This document shows positions 33,301-41,980 of a DNA stretch of 64,000 nt, one piece after another. Below the pieces are notes generated by a model. That model did no database searches. It was not told where the DNA came from and saw only the letters and a list, made by a program, of their open reading frames with translations. The stretch lies in contig NZ_VIGB01000003.1 in assembly GCF_006636205.1 (NCBI RefSeq), forward strand, positions 2,852,001-2,916,000, in the 5' to 3' direction. Origin of the DNA: Kitasatospora acidiphila. Its GTDB lineage: Bacteria; Actinomycetota; Actinomycetes; Streptomycetales; Streptomycetaceae. Position numbers and translations under genes: made by a program. Positions within the stretch are counted from its first letter, which is position 1. The number at the start of each line of letters is the position of its first letter.

Positions 33301-34074
33301 ATGTGGTTGCTCTTCCTGGTGCCGGCCTGCGTCGTCGCGGTGGTCTCCTGCCTCCGCCTGGTCCGGGCAGCGGCCACCGCCGACGCCATGACGGACCAGG
33401 TCCGCGAGGAGCCGCAGACCGCCTCGATCGGGCTCTACGAGACCGCGTACCTGGCCGGCGGACCGAGCCGGGTCGTGGAGCTCGCCCTGGTGCTGATGAG
33501 CGGCCGCGGCCGGCTGCACCTGGCGCACACCGGCTGGACCACGGTGGTCGACCCGGTCGGGCGCAACCGGCTGGAGCGGGCGCTGATCGACGCGATCGGC
33601 CCGGAGGGCCAGTGCCGCACCGGCGAGTTGCGGCAGAGCCTGGCGGGCCATCCGGCGGTGGCCGAGATCGGGGTGCGGCTGTCGCTGACCGGGCTGGCCA
33701 CCCCGGCCGGGGTGCGGGAGAGCACGCTGCTGGCGGTCCGCCAGGTGCGTCAGGCGCTGCTGCTGGCGGTTCTGCTGCTGGCCGCTGCGATGACGTTCAG
33801 CTGGCCCGGGCAGCAGAACAGCGCGGCCACCTTCGCCTGGTTCTCGCTGCCGCTGATCCTCACCACCGGCACCCTGCTGATGGCCCGGGTGGACGTGCAC
33901 CCGTACACCCGGTGGGCGGCGCCGGCCGGGCAGCGGCTGCTGCAGGAGCTGCGGCTGCCCCGGCAGCCCCGGGGCACCGAGCAGGACCCGGAGCGCCTGC
34001 TGCTGACCGCGGTGGCGATGGGCGGGGCCGGCGCGGTGCCGGACGCCCGGCTGCGGATGGCGCTGCGCGGCTGA
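33301..34074 (+). CDS. TIGR04222 domain-containing membrane protein
   Basis: 257 residues from ATG 33301; ATG 33271 lacks a ribosome site. An N-terminal membrane helix (WLLFLVPACVVAVVSCLRL) is followed by ASIGLYETAYLAGGPSRVVE, the TIGR04222 signature. Two further helices lie near residues 150-168 and 178-195. The function of the family is unknown. It ends with a basic cytoplasmic tail. A copy of the palindromic repeat follows 15 bases after the stop. Confidence 0.85.
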   Translation: MWLLFLVPACVVAVVSCLRLVRAAATADAMTDQVREEPQTASIGLYETAYLAGGPSRVVELALVLMSGRGRLHLAHTGWTTVVDPVGRNRLERALIDAIGPEGQCRTGELRQSLAGHPAVAEIGVRLSLTGLATPAGVRESTLLAVRQVRQALLLAVLLLAAAMTFSWPGQQNSAATFAWFSLPLILTTGTLLMARVDVHPYTRWAAPAGQRLLQELRLPRQPRGTEQDPERLLLTAVAMGGAGAVPDARLRMALRG

Positions 34075-34088
34075 CGGGCCCGACGGGC

Positions 34089-34120
34089 CTCCCCCAGCCT
34101 TCGGCCGGGGGGACCCCCAT
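34089..34120 (+). repeat. Short palindromic dispersed repeat, copy 2
   Basis: CTCCCCCAGCCTTCGGCC followed by GGGGGGACCCCCAT. It is intergenic, between the TIGR04222 gene and hemQ (convergent), where it could serve as a terminator. It is the cleanest of the three copies (compare 443-479 and 35637-35668). Confidence 0.8.
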
Positions 34121-34145
34121 GCCGCCCAGCACCCGGGCGCGGCGG

Positions 34146-34856
34146 TCAGACCAGGCCGTTCAGCAGCTCGCCGATCGGCTTGCGACGACCGGTGTAGAAC
34201 GGCACCTCCTCGCGCACGTGCAGCCGGGCCCGGGACGGGCGCAGGTCGCGCATCAGGTCGACGATCCGGTGCAGCTCGTCGGCCTCGAAGGCGAGCAGCC
34301 ACTCGTAGTCGCCCAGCGCGAAGGCCGGCACCGTGTTGGCCCGCACGTCCGGGTAGCCGCGGGCCATCATGCCGTGCTCGGCCAGCATCGCCCGGCGCTC
34401 GTCGTCGGGGAGCAGGTACCACTCGTAGGAGCGGACGAACGGGTAGACGCAGACGTACTCGCGGGGCCGCTCGTCGGCCAGGAAGGCCGGGATGTGCGAC
34501 TTGTTGAACTCGGCGGGGCGGTGCAGCGCCATGTTGGACCAGACCGGCTCCAGCAGCCGGCCGAGGCCGGTGCGGCGGAACCGGTTGTAGGCCTCCTGCA
34601 GGTTGTCGGAGCTCTCCGAGTGCCACCAGATCATCAGGTCGGCGTCGGCCCGCAGGCCGGACACGTCGTAGCTGCCGCGGATGGTGACGTCCTTGGCGGC
34701 CAGCTGCTCGAAGAGCTCCTCGACCTCGGTGGCGAGCGCGGTGCGGTCCTCGGGGAGCGCGTCCTTCAGCCGGAAGACCGACCACATGGTGTAGCGGATG
34801 ACCTGGTTCAGGTCGCGGGCCTTCAGCTTCGGCTGCTGCTCGGTGGTCTCAGTCAT
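34146..34856 (-). CDS. hemQ: Coproheme decarboxylase (HemQ/ChdC)
   Basis: 236 residues from ATG 34856 ([20 protein letters not shown]). It converts Fe-coproporphyrin III to haem b, the last step of the gram-positive coproporphyrin-dependent pathway. Conserved parts are [17 protein letters not shown] near the N-terminus, [20 protein letters not shown] with the redox Tyr region (about residues 136-155), and [20 protein letters not shown]. Its start overlaps the hemG stop. Order hemE-hemG-hemQ matches the pathway. Confidence 0.95.
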   Translation of the reverse strand: MTETTEQQPKLKARDLNQVIRYTMWSVFRLKDALPEDRTALATEVEELFEQLAAKDVTIRGSYDVSGLRADADLMIWWHSESSDNLQEAYNRFRRTGLGRLLEPVWSNMALHRPAEFNKSHIPAFLADERPREYVCVYPFVRSYEWYLLPDDERRAMLAEHGMMARGYPDVRANTVPAFALGDYEWLLAFEADELHRIVDLMRDLRPSRARLHVREEVPFYTGRRKPIGELLNGLV

Positions 34857-36308
34857 GTCCTCTATCGTCCCTTCGGTTCCCGCTGCCCCAGGGCAGGGAA
34901 GTCAGTACGTCGTCGGCGGCCCGCCGGGCGCTGCCGACGCAGGCCGGGATGCCCACGCCGTCGAAGGCCGCCCCGGCCAGCGCCAGGCCGCCGAGCCGCT
35001 GCGCCCCGGCGCGGATCCGGGCGACCCGCTGCTGGTGGCCGACGGGGTACTGCGGCAGGCCGGCCGGCCAGCGGGTGACCTCGGTGGCGTACGGCACGGC
35101 GGTCAGGCCGACCGCCTCCCGCAGGTCGTCGAGGGAGCGCCGGACCAGCTCGTCGTCGTCCAGCCCGAGGGCGGCCTCCTCGCGGTAGCGGCCGAGCGAG
35201 GTGCGCAGCAGGAAGGCCTGCGGGGCGGACTCGGCCAGCCAGCCCCACTTCTGGCTGGAGAAGGTGGCGGCCTTGATCTGGCGGCCGTCCACCGGCGGCA
35301 CCAGGAAGCCGCTGCCGGGCGGCGGTTCGGGCAGGTCGGCGCGGTGGAAGGCCATGGTGACCAGCGCCATGCCGGCGTACTCGACGGCGGCCAGCTCGGC
35401 TGCGGCGGCCGGGGCCTCACGGGCCAGCAGCCGGGCGGCGACCGGGGCCGGCACGGCGAGCACCACCGCGTCGCAGGCCTCGCCGTCCACCGACCAGCCG
35501 TCGGGGGTGCGGCGCAGCTCGGTCACCGGGGCGTTCAGCCGCAGCTCGACACCGGCCCGCACGCAGGCCTCGGCGACCGCGAGCGGCAGGGTGCCGATCC
35601 CGCCGGGCAGGCCTGCGAAGACCGGGCCGCCGGCAGAATGGGGGCCCCCCGGCCGGAGGCTGGGGGACGGTCCAGCAGCTTGTGCACGCCCTCGATCAGC
35701 GAGCCGCCGCCCTGGGCGACGGCGAGCAGTTGGGGCACTGCGGCGCGCAGCGAGATCTCCTCGGCGCGGCCCGCGTAGACCCCGCCGAGCAGCGGCTCGA
35801 CGAGCCGGTCGACCACCTCCTGGCCGAGCCGCTCGGCCACATAGGCGCCGATCGCCACGTCGTCGCCCACCTCGGCGGGCTTCTCGTCGCGCACCCGGTC
35901 CAGACCGGCCCCGCTGAGCACCCCGGAGGCGGCCAGCGCGGCCAGATCGCCCGGCACGCCCATCAGTTGACCGCCCGGCAGCGGACGCAGCGCGCCCCGG
36001 GTCCAGACCGCGGCCTTGGCGGTGCTGGGGGCCACCAGCCGGTCGCCGAGGCCGACTTCGCGGGCCAGCCCGACCGCCTCCGGACGGCGGGCCAGCATCG
36101 ACTCGGCGCCGAGGTCGACCCGCACCCCGCCGACCTCGCCGCTGCGCAGCTTGCCGCCCAGCCGGTCGCCCGCCTCGCGCAGCACGACCCGGGCCCGCGG
36201 TGGTCCGCCGGCCGCGCCGCCCAGGTAGGCGGCGGCGGCCAGGCCGGCAATCCCGCCGCCGATCACGACGGCCTTGGGCAGTGGTTCAGCCATGAGCGGT
36301 TCAGCCAT
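34849..36308 (-). CDS. hemG: Coproporphyrinogen/protoporphyrinogen oxidase (FAD), carrying an internal repeat and broken frame
   Basis: The N-terminal half from ATG 36308 has the FAD motif [19 protein letters not shown] and [19 protein letters not shown], and runs to [12 protein letters not shown] 32-base palindromic repeat (35637-35668) follows. The protein then resumes in another frame as [20 protein letters not shown] and ends at 34849 (ATGA with hemQ). Excising the repeat leaves [12 protein letters not shown] in frame, about 475 residues. Alternatively one extra G in the G6 run would make the repeat an in-frame 11-residue insert with no stop. The gene should be needed for haem, so loss of function is doubtful. 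In this pathway the enzyme (CgoX/HemY) oxidises coproporphyrinogen III. Confidence 0.85.
35637..35668 (-). repeat. Short palindromic dispersed repeat, copy 3 (inside hemG)
   Basis: On the minus strand: GTCCCCCAGCCTCCGGCC then GGGGGGCCCCCATT. It differs from copy 2 by a few bases (TTCG to TCCG, and one base lost near GGGGGGA). Removing exactly these 32 bases restores the hemG frame. Confidence 0.8.
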
Positions 36309-36343
36309 GCTTCGCAGTCTCGCAGAGCTTACGAAGTGCGCCG

Positions 36344-37420
36344 TCAGCGGGCGCTGGCCTCGTGCACGAAGGCGACCAGGCGGCTGAGCGCGTCCGGGTC
36401 CATGCTCGGCAGCACGCCGTGGCCCAGGTTGAAGATGTGGCCGCTGGTGCTCAGCGAGGAGGCCGCGTGCAGCACCTCGCGGGCCTTGGTCTCCACCACC
36501 TTGGTGGGGCCGAAGAGCACCGCCGGGTCGAGGTTGCCCTGCAGCGCCTTGTCGGCGCCGACCCGGCTGGAGGCCACGTCCAGCGGCACCCGCCAGTCCA
36601 CCCCGACCACGTCGGCGCCGGCCTTGCCCATCAGGCCGAGCAGCTCGCCGGTGCCGACACCGAAGTGGATCCGCGGCACGCCGTACTCGGCGACCGACTC
36701 GAAGACCTTGGTGCTGGCCGGCATGACGGAGCGCCGGTAGTCGTCGGGCGCCAGCGAGCCGACCCAGGAGTCGAAGAGCTGCACGGCGGAGGCGCCGGCC
36801 TCGATCTGCACCTTGAGGAAGGCGGAGGTGATCACCGCGAGCCGGTCCACCAGCTCGGCCCAGAGCTCCGGCTCGCCGTACATCATGGCCTTGGTCCGCT
36901 CGTGGTTCTTCGACGGACCGCCCTCGATGAGGTAGCTGGCCAGGGTGAACGGGGCGCCCGCGAAGCCGATCAGCGGGGTGCTGCCGAGCTCGTCGACCAG
37001 CAGGCCGACCGCCTCGGTGACGTAGGGGACGTCGTCCGGCTCCAGCGGGCGCAGCCGCTGCAGGTCTGCCCTGGTGCGGATCGGGTCGGCGATCACCGGG
37101 CCGATGCCGGCCTTGATGTCGACGTCGATGCCGATCGCCTTGAGCGGCACCACGATGTCGCTGAAGAAGATCGCCGCGTCCACCTTGTGCCGGCGGACCG
37201 GCTGCAGGGTGATCTCCTTGACCAGCTCGGGACGCATGCAGGAGTCCAGCATCGGGATACCCTCGCGCACCTTGTGGTACTCGGGCAGCGAGCGGCCGGC
37301 CTGCCGCATGAACCAGACCGGGGTGTGCGGCACCGGCTCGTGCCGGCAGGCGCGCAGGAAGGCGGAGTCGTACGCGGCGCTGCGGTGCGCGGCGGGCTGG
37401 GCTGCGGTCGTCTCACTCAC
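36344..37420 (-). CDS. hemE: Uroporphyrinogen decarboxylase
   Basis: 358 residues from GTG 37420 ([20 protein letters not shown]), with GAGGATGAGG just upstream. It removes four carboxyl groups to give coproporphyrinogen III. Signatures [20 protein letters not shown] (about residues 32-51) and [20 protein letters not shown] (about 148-167) are intact, as is [13 protein letters not shown]. It lies 35 bases upstream of hemG; together with hemQ it forms the haem operon. Confidence 0.97.
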   Translation of the reverse strand: MSETTAAQPAAHRSAAYDSAFLRACRHEPVPHTPVWFMRQAGRSLPEYHKVREGIPMLDSCMRPELVKEITLQPVRRHKVDAAIFFSDIVVPLKAIGIDVDIKAGIGPVIADPIRTRADLQRLRPLEPDDVPYVTEAVGLLVDELGSTPLIGFAGAPFTLASYLIEGGPSKNHERTKAMMYGEPELWAELVDRLAVITSAFLKVQIEAGASAVQLFDSWVGSLAPDDYRRSVMPASTKVFESVAEYGVPRIHFGVGTGELLGLMGKAGADVVGVDWRVPLDVASSRVGADKALQGNLDPAVLFGPTKVVETKAREVLHAASSLSTSGHIFNLGHGVLPSMDPDALSRLVAFVHEASAR

Positions 37421-37543
37421 CCCCTCATCCTCCCACGCGCCATGGACGCCACCGGCCCCGGACGGCCGCAGGAAGATCCTTTTCCACGCCGGCGCTGCGT
37501 GCCGGTCCTGGGGAACTGCCGCGCAGGGCCTAGTCTTCAGCTC

Positions 37544-38218
37544 ATGGCATCGGTCGGTGGGAACCCCGCGCAGCACGGCGGAACGAACAAGGAGTCGGCT
37601 TCCTCTCCCGCGGCGGAGCCGCCGGCCGACGTCTTCCGCAGTGTTGTCGAGACGCTCACGGCCCTGCCGGTGCGTCCCGAGGTCCAGTTGTCGGCGGCGC
37701 CGGCGCCGCGTCGGCTGGCCCCGTTCAGCTGGGCGGTTACCGCCACGGTCGAGGTGGACGGCGAGGAGCTGGCCGACGGGCGGTTCGTGCTGCTGTACGA
37801 CCCGGCGGGCCAGGAGGCCTGGCACGGCGAGTTCCGGGTGGTCACCATGACCCGGGCCGAGCTGGAGCCGGAGATCGCCGGTGATCCGATGCTGGGCGAG
37901 GTCGGCTGGTCCTGGCTGATGGACGCGTTGCAGGCGCACGGCGCCGGGTACGCGGAGCCGGGCGGCACGGTGACCCATGCCGCCTCGCAGTTCTTCGGCG
38001 CGCTGTCGGACCGCCCGGACAGCACCGAGATCGAGCTGCGGGCCTCCTGGACGCCGGCCGACGGCCGGTTCGAGCGGCATCTGACGGCCTGGGCGGACCT
38101 GCTGTGCGTCTGCGCCGGGCTGCCGCCGACGGTGCCCGCGCCGCTGCCGCAGACCGACACCGCATCACTCGGCGGAGTGGTCCCGATGCCCGCGCGGCGC
38201 CGCCCCCGATCACACTGA
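37544..38218 (+). CDS. DUF3000 domain-containing protein
   Basis: 224 residues from ATG 37544. After a variable start comes [20 protein letters not shown], then [20 protein letters not shown] and the motif [20 protein letters not shown], typical of DUF3000. The family is found in actinobacteria, commonly divergent from hemE as here; the function is unknown. It is soluble, with no signal or helix. Confidence 0.9.
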   Translation: MASVGGNPAQHGGTNKESASSPAAEPPADVFRSVVETLTALPVRPEVQLSAAPAPRRLAPFSWAVTATVEVDGEELADGRFVLLYDPAGQEAWHGEFRVVTMTRAELEPEIAGDPMLGEVGWSWLMDALQAHGAGYAEPGGTVTHAASQFFGALSDRPDSTEIELRASWTPADGRFERHLTAWADLLCVCAGLPPTVPAPLPQTDTASLGGVVPMPARRRPRSH

Positions 38219-38521
38219 AGGCTGACGGCCATTCAGGGCCGCCCCAACCCGGGTACCCCCTGCTCACGGGCATGACGGGCCGTCAATCAATCGCCCCGGC
38301 CTGACCGTTTCGTGCCGCTTCTGAGCGGTTCTGACCGTTTTCTGGGCATGTCGCATCAATCATCCGCACGATTCGTCCGTATTGTGACTCACTAGATCGT
38401 GATCATTCGCTAAAGCCGGGCACGGATGATGCCGAAGCAGTCTGTGACCCTTTAAACACGCGGAACACTCCGACTCCTTCGCCCATCGGGGTTCCGTCCG
38501 CCACTCCCCTCAGGAGGCACG
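38219..38521 (+). promoter_or_regulatory. Intergenic leader of the LuxR-type regulator, with direct repeats
   Basis: This 303-base stretch has no gene and is clearly less GC-rich than its surroundings. CTGACCGTTT occurs at 38301-38310 and 38331-38340, with a related CTGAGCGGTT at 38321-38330. Further down, GATCGTGATCATTC (about 38395-38408) is a partial dyad. A ribosome site, AGGAGG, sits six bases before the GTG start. Operator-like, but the binding protein is unknown. Confidence 0.45.
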
Positions 38522-39238
38522 GTGTCGGTCCTGCTAGAGCACCCCGCAAACGTGGTCGCCTACCGCCCGACCAAGCCCACCGCGATGGTGGTGATCGCCG
38601 ACCCCCGGGTCCGCAGCACCGTCACGCGTCATCTGTGGGCACTCGGGGTGCGCGACGTCATCGAGGTTTCGTCGATCGCGGAGGCCCGGCCGCGGGTCTC
38701 CACGCCCCGGGACATCTGCGTGGCGGATGTCCACCTGCCCGACGGTTCGGGCCTGACCATCCTCGCGGAGACCCGGGCCGCGGGCTGGCCCAACGGCCTG
38801 GCGCTGTCCGCCGCCGACGACATCGGCGCGGTGCGCAGCGCACTGGCCGGGGGCGTCAAGGGCTATGTGGTCACCGGCACCCGTACCAATGTCGCGATGC
38901 CGGGCCGCCCCGGGCTGCCGCTGGGCGCGGCCGGTCTGGCGGGGCGGATGCGCCGGCCCGGCATCCCCGGCGCCCCCGGCCACCTGGGCGCGCCCGGTGG
39001 TCCCGGTGCCCCGGGGGCGCCCGGTGCGGCGCCGGCCGCCTACCGCGAGCTGTCCGGCCGCGAGGTGGAGGTGCTGCGGCTGGTTGCGGAGGGCCAGTCC
39101 AACAAGGCGATCGGTGTCGCGATGGGCCTGTCGGCGCTGACGGTGAAGAGCCACCTGGCCCGGATCGCGCGCAAGCTGGGCACCGGGGACCGGGCCGGCA
39201 TGGTCGCGGTCGCGCTGCGCACCGGCATCATCCACTGA
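38522..39238 (+). CDS. LuxR-type response-regulator-like transcription factor with Gly/Pro-rich linker
   Basis: 238 residues from GTG 38522. The N-terminal receiver-like domain (about residues 20-125) keeps a phosphoacceptor-like Asp in ICVADVHLPDG, but the first-strand acidic pair is reduced to IADPRV. A Gly-Pro-rich linker (about 135-172) has collagen-like spacing, for example GIPGAPGHLGAPGGPGAPGA. The C-terminal helix-turn-helix is of LuxR/FixJ type: LSGREVEVLRLVAEGQSNKA and LSALTVKSHLARIARKLGTG. No kinase gene is adjacent, so it is an orphan regulator. It is conserved beside rnd in streptomycetes as I recall. Confidence 0.88.
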   Translation: MSVLLEHPANVVAYRPTKPTAMVVIADPRVRSTVTRHLWALGVRDVIEVSSIAEARPRVSTPRDICVADVHLPDGSGLTILAETRAAGWPNGLALSAADDIGAVRSALAGGVKGYVVTGTRTNVAMPGRPGLPLGAAGLAGRMRRPGIPGAPGHLGAPGGPGAPGAPGAAPAAYRELSGREVEVLRLVAEGQSNKAIGVAMGLSALTVKSHLARIARKLGTGDRAGMVAVALRTGIIH

Positions 39239-39248
39239 GCGTCCGCTC

Positions 39249-39279
39249 GCGGTCCGGAGGAACGTTTCCTCCGGACCGC
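39249..39279 (+). terminator. Hairpin terminator after the LuxR-type regulator
   Basis: GCGGTCCGGAGGAA, CGT loop, TTCCTCCGGACCGC: a perfect 14-bp stem starting 11 bases after the stop. Confidence 0.85.
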
Positions 39280-39349
39280 CATCGGCATTCGAGCAGGTCC
39301 GCGCCTGACGATCAGGGTCCCCCAGCGGGGGGCGTCGTACTCTTGGTGG

Positions 39350-40593
39350 GTGACCGACGCCGCTGAAGCCATCGCCGTAGAGACCGCCCCGGTGCCGCTG
39401 CTCGAACCCCGGGAGGGACTGCCACCGGTGGTCGCCGACCAGGCGGGGCTGGCCGAGGTGCTCGCGGCCTTCGCGGCGGGCACCGGTCCGGTCGCGGTCG
39501 ACGCCGAGCGGGCCTCCGGCTACCGCTACGGCCAGCGTGCCTATCTGATCCAGTTGCGCCGGGCCGGCGCCGGCACCGCGCTGATCGACCCGATCGCCTG
39601 CCCCGATCTGAGCGGGCTCGGCGAGGCGCTGGCCGACACCGAGTGGGTGGTGCACGCCGCCACCCAGGACCTGCCCTGCCTGGCCGAGGTCGGCATGCGC
39701 CCGTCGCGGCTGTTCGACACCGAGCTGGCCGGCCGGATCGCGGGCTTCCCCCGGGTCGGGCTCGGCCCGATGACCGAGAACGTGCTCGGCTACCGGCTGG
39801 CCAAGGAGCACTCCGCGGTGGACTGGTCCACCCGCCCGCTGCCCGAACCCTGGCTGAAGTACGCCGCGCTGGACGTCGAGGTGCTGGTCGACCTGCGCGA
39901 CGCCCTGGAGGCCGAGCTGACCGGGCAGGGCAAGCTCGACTGGGCGCTGGAGGAGTTCGCGGCGATCGTGGCCGCGCCCCGGCCTGCCCCCGGGTGGACC
40001 CCTGGCGCCGCACCTCAGGCCTGCACAAGATCCGCCGCCGCCGGCAGCTGGCCGCGGTGCGCGAGCTGTGGCAGACCCGCGACCGGCTGGCCCAGGAGCG
40101 CGACGTCTCCCCCGGCCGGGTGCTCTCGGACGCGGCGATCGTGGCCGCCGCGCTGGCCATGCCGGCCAACCTCGGCGCCCTGCAGGCGGTGGCCGGCTTC
40201 GGTCCCCGGGTGCACCGGCGCCAGCTGGAGCAGTGGCTGGCCGCGCTGGACCGGTCCCGGGCGGTCCCGGAGACCGAGCTGCCGCCGGCCGCCGCCCCGC
40301 ACGAGGGTCCGCCGCCGCCGCGCGCCTGGGCCGAGAAGGACCCGGTGGCCGCCGCCCGGCTGTCCGGCGCCCGGGCCGCGGTGTCCGAGCTGGCCGAGAA
40401 GCTGAAGCTGCCGGCCGAGAACCTGATCACTCCGGAGCTGGTGCGCCGGGTCTCCTGGGAGCCGCCGGCCGAGCCGACCGCCCCGGCCGTGGGCGGTGCG
40501 CTGCGGGCGCTCGGGGCGCGCGGCTGGCAGGTCGAGCTGGTGGCCCCGGTGGTGGCCCAGGCCTTCGTCAAGGCCGCCGAGAGCCAGGCCTGA
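39350..40593 (+). CDS. rnd: Ribonuclease D-like 3'-5' exonuclease with HRDC domain (frameshifted in this sequence)
   Basis: From GTG 39350. The DEDD exonuclease motifs are VAVDAERASGYRYGQRAYLI, WVVHAATQDLPCLAEVGM, RLFDTELAGRIAGFPRVGLG and YAALDVEVLVDLRDALE. At the C run 39987-39991 one C is missing; with it the sequence reads PAPRVDPWRRTSGLHKIRRR and continues through the HRDC domain (LAQERDVSPGRVLSDAAIV, then LGALQAVAGFGPRVHRRQLE) to TGA 40591-40593. About 414 residues when restored. It is likely involved in tRNA or stable-RNA 3' processing. Confidence 0.9.
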
Positions 40594-40669
40594 CCCTGCG
40601 CCGGGCCGGCCCGGCGGACGTGGCGGGGGACACAGCCGACTCGGGTGACCCGGCCCTGGGCAAGTTGGT

Positions 40670-40681
40670 TACCGACCAGTA
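40670..40681 (+). promoter_or_regulatory. Candidate operator upstream of fadA-fadB
   Basis: TACCGACCAGTA is an imperfect dyad (8 of 12 positions symmetric) in the 170-base gap before fadA. It resembles TetR-type operators of actinobacterial fatty-acid degradation genes. This is a recollection-based resemblance; the regulator is not in the window. Confidence 0.35.
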
Positions 40682-40762
40682 GCATGGCCGGTGAAGCAGC
40701 GCTGCTCGTTTTGCGAGCGCATCTCTGCGCACCATGCCATGTCCCCTGGGAGGAGAGCCCCC

Positions 40763-41980
40763 GTGCCTCGTACCTCGCGGGACGTCGTCTTCGTCGACGG
40801 CGTCCGCACCCCGTTCGGCAAGGCCGGCCCGAAGGGCATCTACCACGAGACCCGCGCCGACGACCTGGTCGTCAAGTGCATCCGGGAGCTCGTGCGCCGC
40901 AACCCGGACCTGCCCGTCGAGCGCATCGACGAGGTCGCCGTCGCGGCGACCACGCAGATCGGCGACCAGGGTCTGACCATCGGCCGCACCGCCGCGCTGC
41001 TGGCGGGCCTGCCCAAGTCGGTGCCCGGCTACGCCATCGACCGGATGTGCGCCGGCGCCATGACCGCGGTCACCAGCATCGCGGGCGGCATTGCCTTCGG
41101 TGCCTACGACATCGCCGTGGCCGGCGGCGTCGAGCACATGGGCCGGCACCCGATGGGCGAGGGCGTGGACCCGAACCCGCGCTTCGTCTCCGAGAAGCTG
41201 GTCGACGAGTCCGCCCTGTTCATGGGCATGACCGCCGAGAACCTGCACGACCGCTTCCCGCACATCACCAAGGAGCGCTGCGACGCCTACGCGGTGCGCT
41301 CCCAGGAGAAGGCCGCCAAGGCGTACGCCAACGGCGACATCCAGCCCGACCTGGTGCCGATCGCGATCCGCAACACCAACCCCGAGGTCGGCGAGACCGG
41401 CTGGGGCCTGGCCACGGTCGACGAGCCGCTGCGCCCGGGCACCACGATGGAGTCGCTGGCGGGCCTGAAGACCCCGTTCCGCCCGCACGGCAACATCACC
41501 GCCGGCAACGCGGCCGGCCTGAACGACGGCGCCACCGCCTCGCTGCTGGCCGCCGAGGACGTCGCCCGCGAGCTCGGCCTGCCGGTCAAGATGCGCCTGG
41601 TCTCCTACGCCTTCGCCGGCGTGGAGCCCGAGGTGATGGGCATCGGCCCGGTGCCGGCCACCGAGAAGGCGCTGGCCAAGGCCGGTCTGACCATCGAGGA
41701 CATCGGCGCGTTCGAGATCAACGAGGCCTTCGCCGTGCAGGTGCTGGCCATGCTCGACCACTTCGGCATCGCCGACGACGACGAGCGGGTCAACCCCTTC
41801 GGTGGCGCGATCGCCTTCGGCCACCCGCTGGCCTCCTCCGGCGTCCGCCTGATGAACCAGCTGGCCCGCCGCTTCGAGCAGCGCCCGGACGTCCGCTACG
41901 GCATCACCTCCATGTGCATCGGTTTCGGCATGGGCGGGACCGTCATCTGGGAGAACCCGCACTTCGAGGGTGGTAAGTGA
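40763..41980 (+). CDS. fadA: Acetyl-CoA C-acyltransferase (thiolase)
   Basis: 405 residues from GTG 40763 (VPRTSRDVVFVDGVRTPFGK), with GGGAGGAGA six bases upstream. It catalyses thiolytic cleavage of 3-ketoacyl-CoA in beta-oxidation. The active-site Cys is in DRMCAGAMTAV (about residues 90-100), the His in GGAIAFGHPLASSG (about 354-367), and the second Cys in ITSMCIGFGMGG near the C-terminus. It overlaps fadB by four bases (GTGA), so the two subunits of the trifunctional complex are coupled. Confidence 0.96.
   Translation: MPRTSRDVVFVDGVRTPFGKAGPKGIYHETRADDLVVKCIRELVRRNPDLPVERIDEVAVAATTQIGDQGLTIGRTAALLAGLPKSVPGYAIDRMCAGAMTAVTSIAGGIAFGAYDIAVAGGVEHMGRHPMGEGVDPNPRFVSEKLVDESALFMGMTAENLHDRFPHITKERCDAYAVRSQEKAAKAYANGDIQPDLVPIAIRNTNPEVGETGWGLATVDEPLRPGTTMESLAGLKTPFRPHGNITAGNAAGLNDGATASLLAAEDVARELGLPVKMRLVSYAFAGVEPEVMGIGPVPATEKALAKAGLTIEDIGAFEINEAFAVQVLAMLDHFGIADDDERVNPFGGAIAFGHPLASSGVRLMNQLARRFEQRPDVRYGITSMCIGFGMGGTVIWENPHFEGGK

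Noticed and set aside
40691..40762. N-terminal extension of the thiolase (MKQRCSFCERISAHH)
   Set aside because: GTG 40763 has an excellent ribosome site and gives the normal family start; the extension lacks conservation signals.
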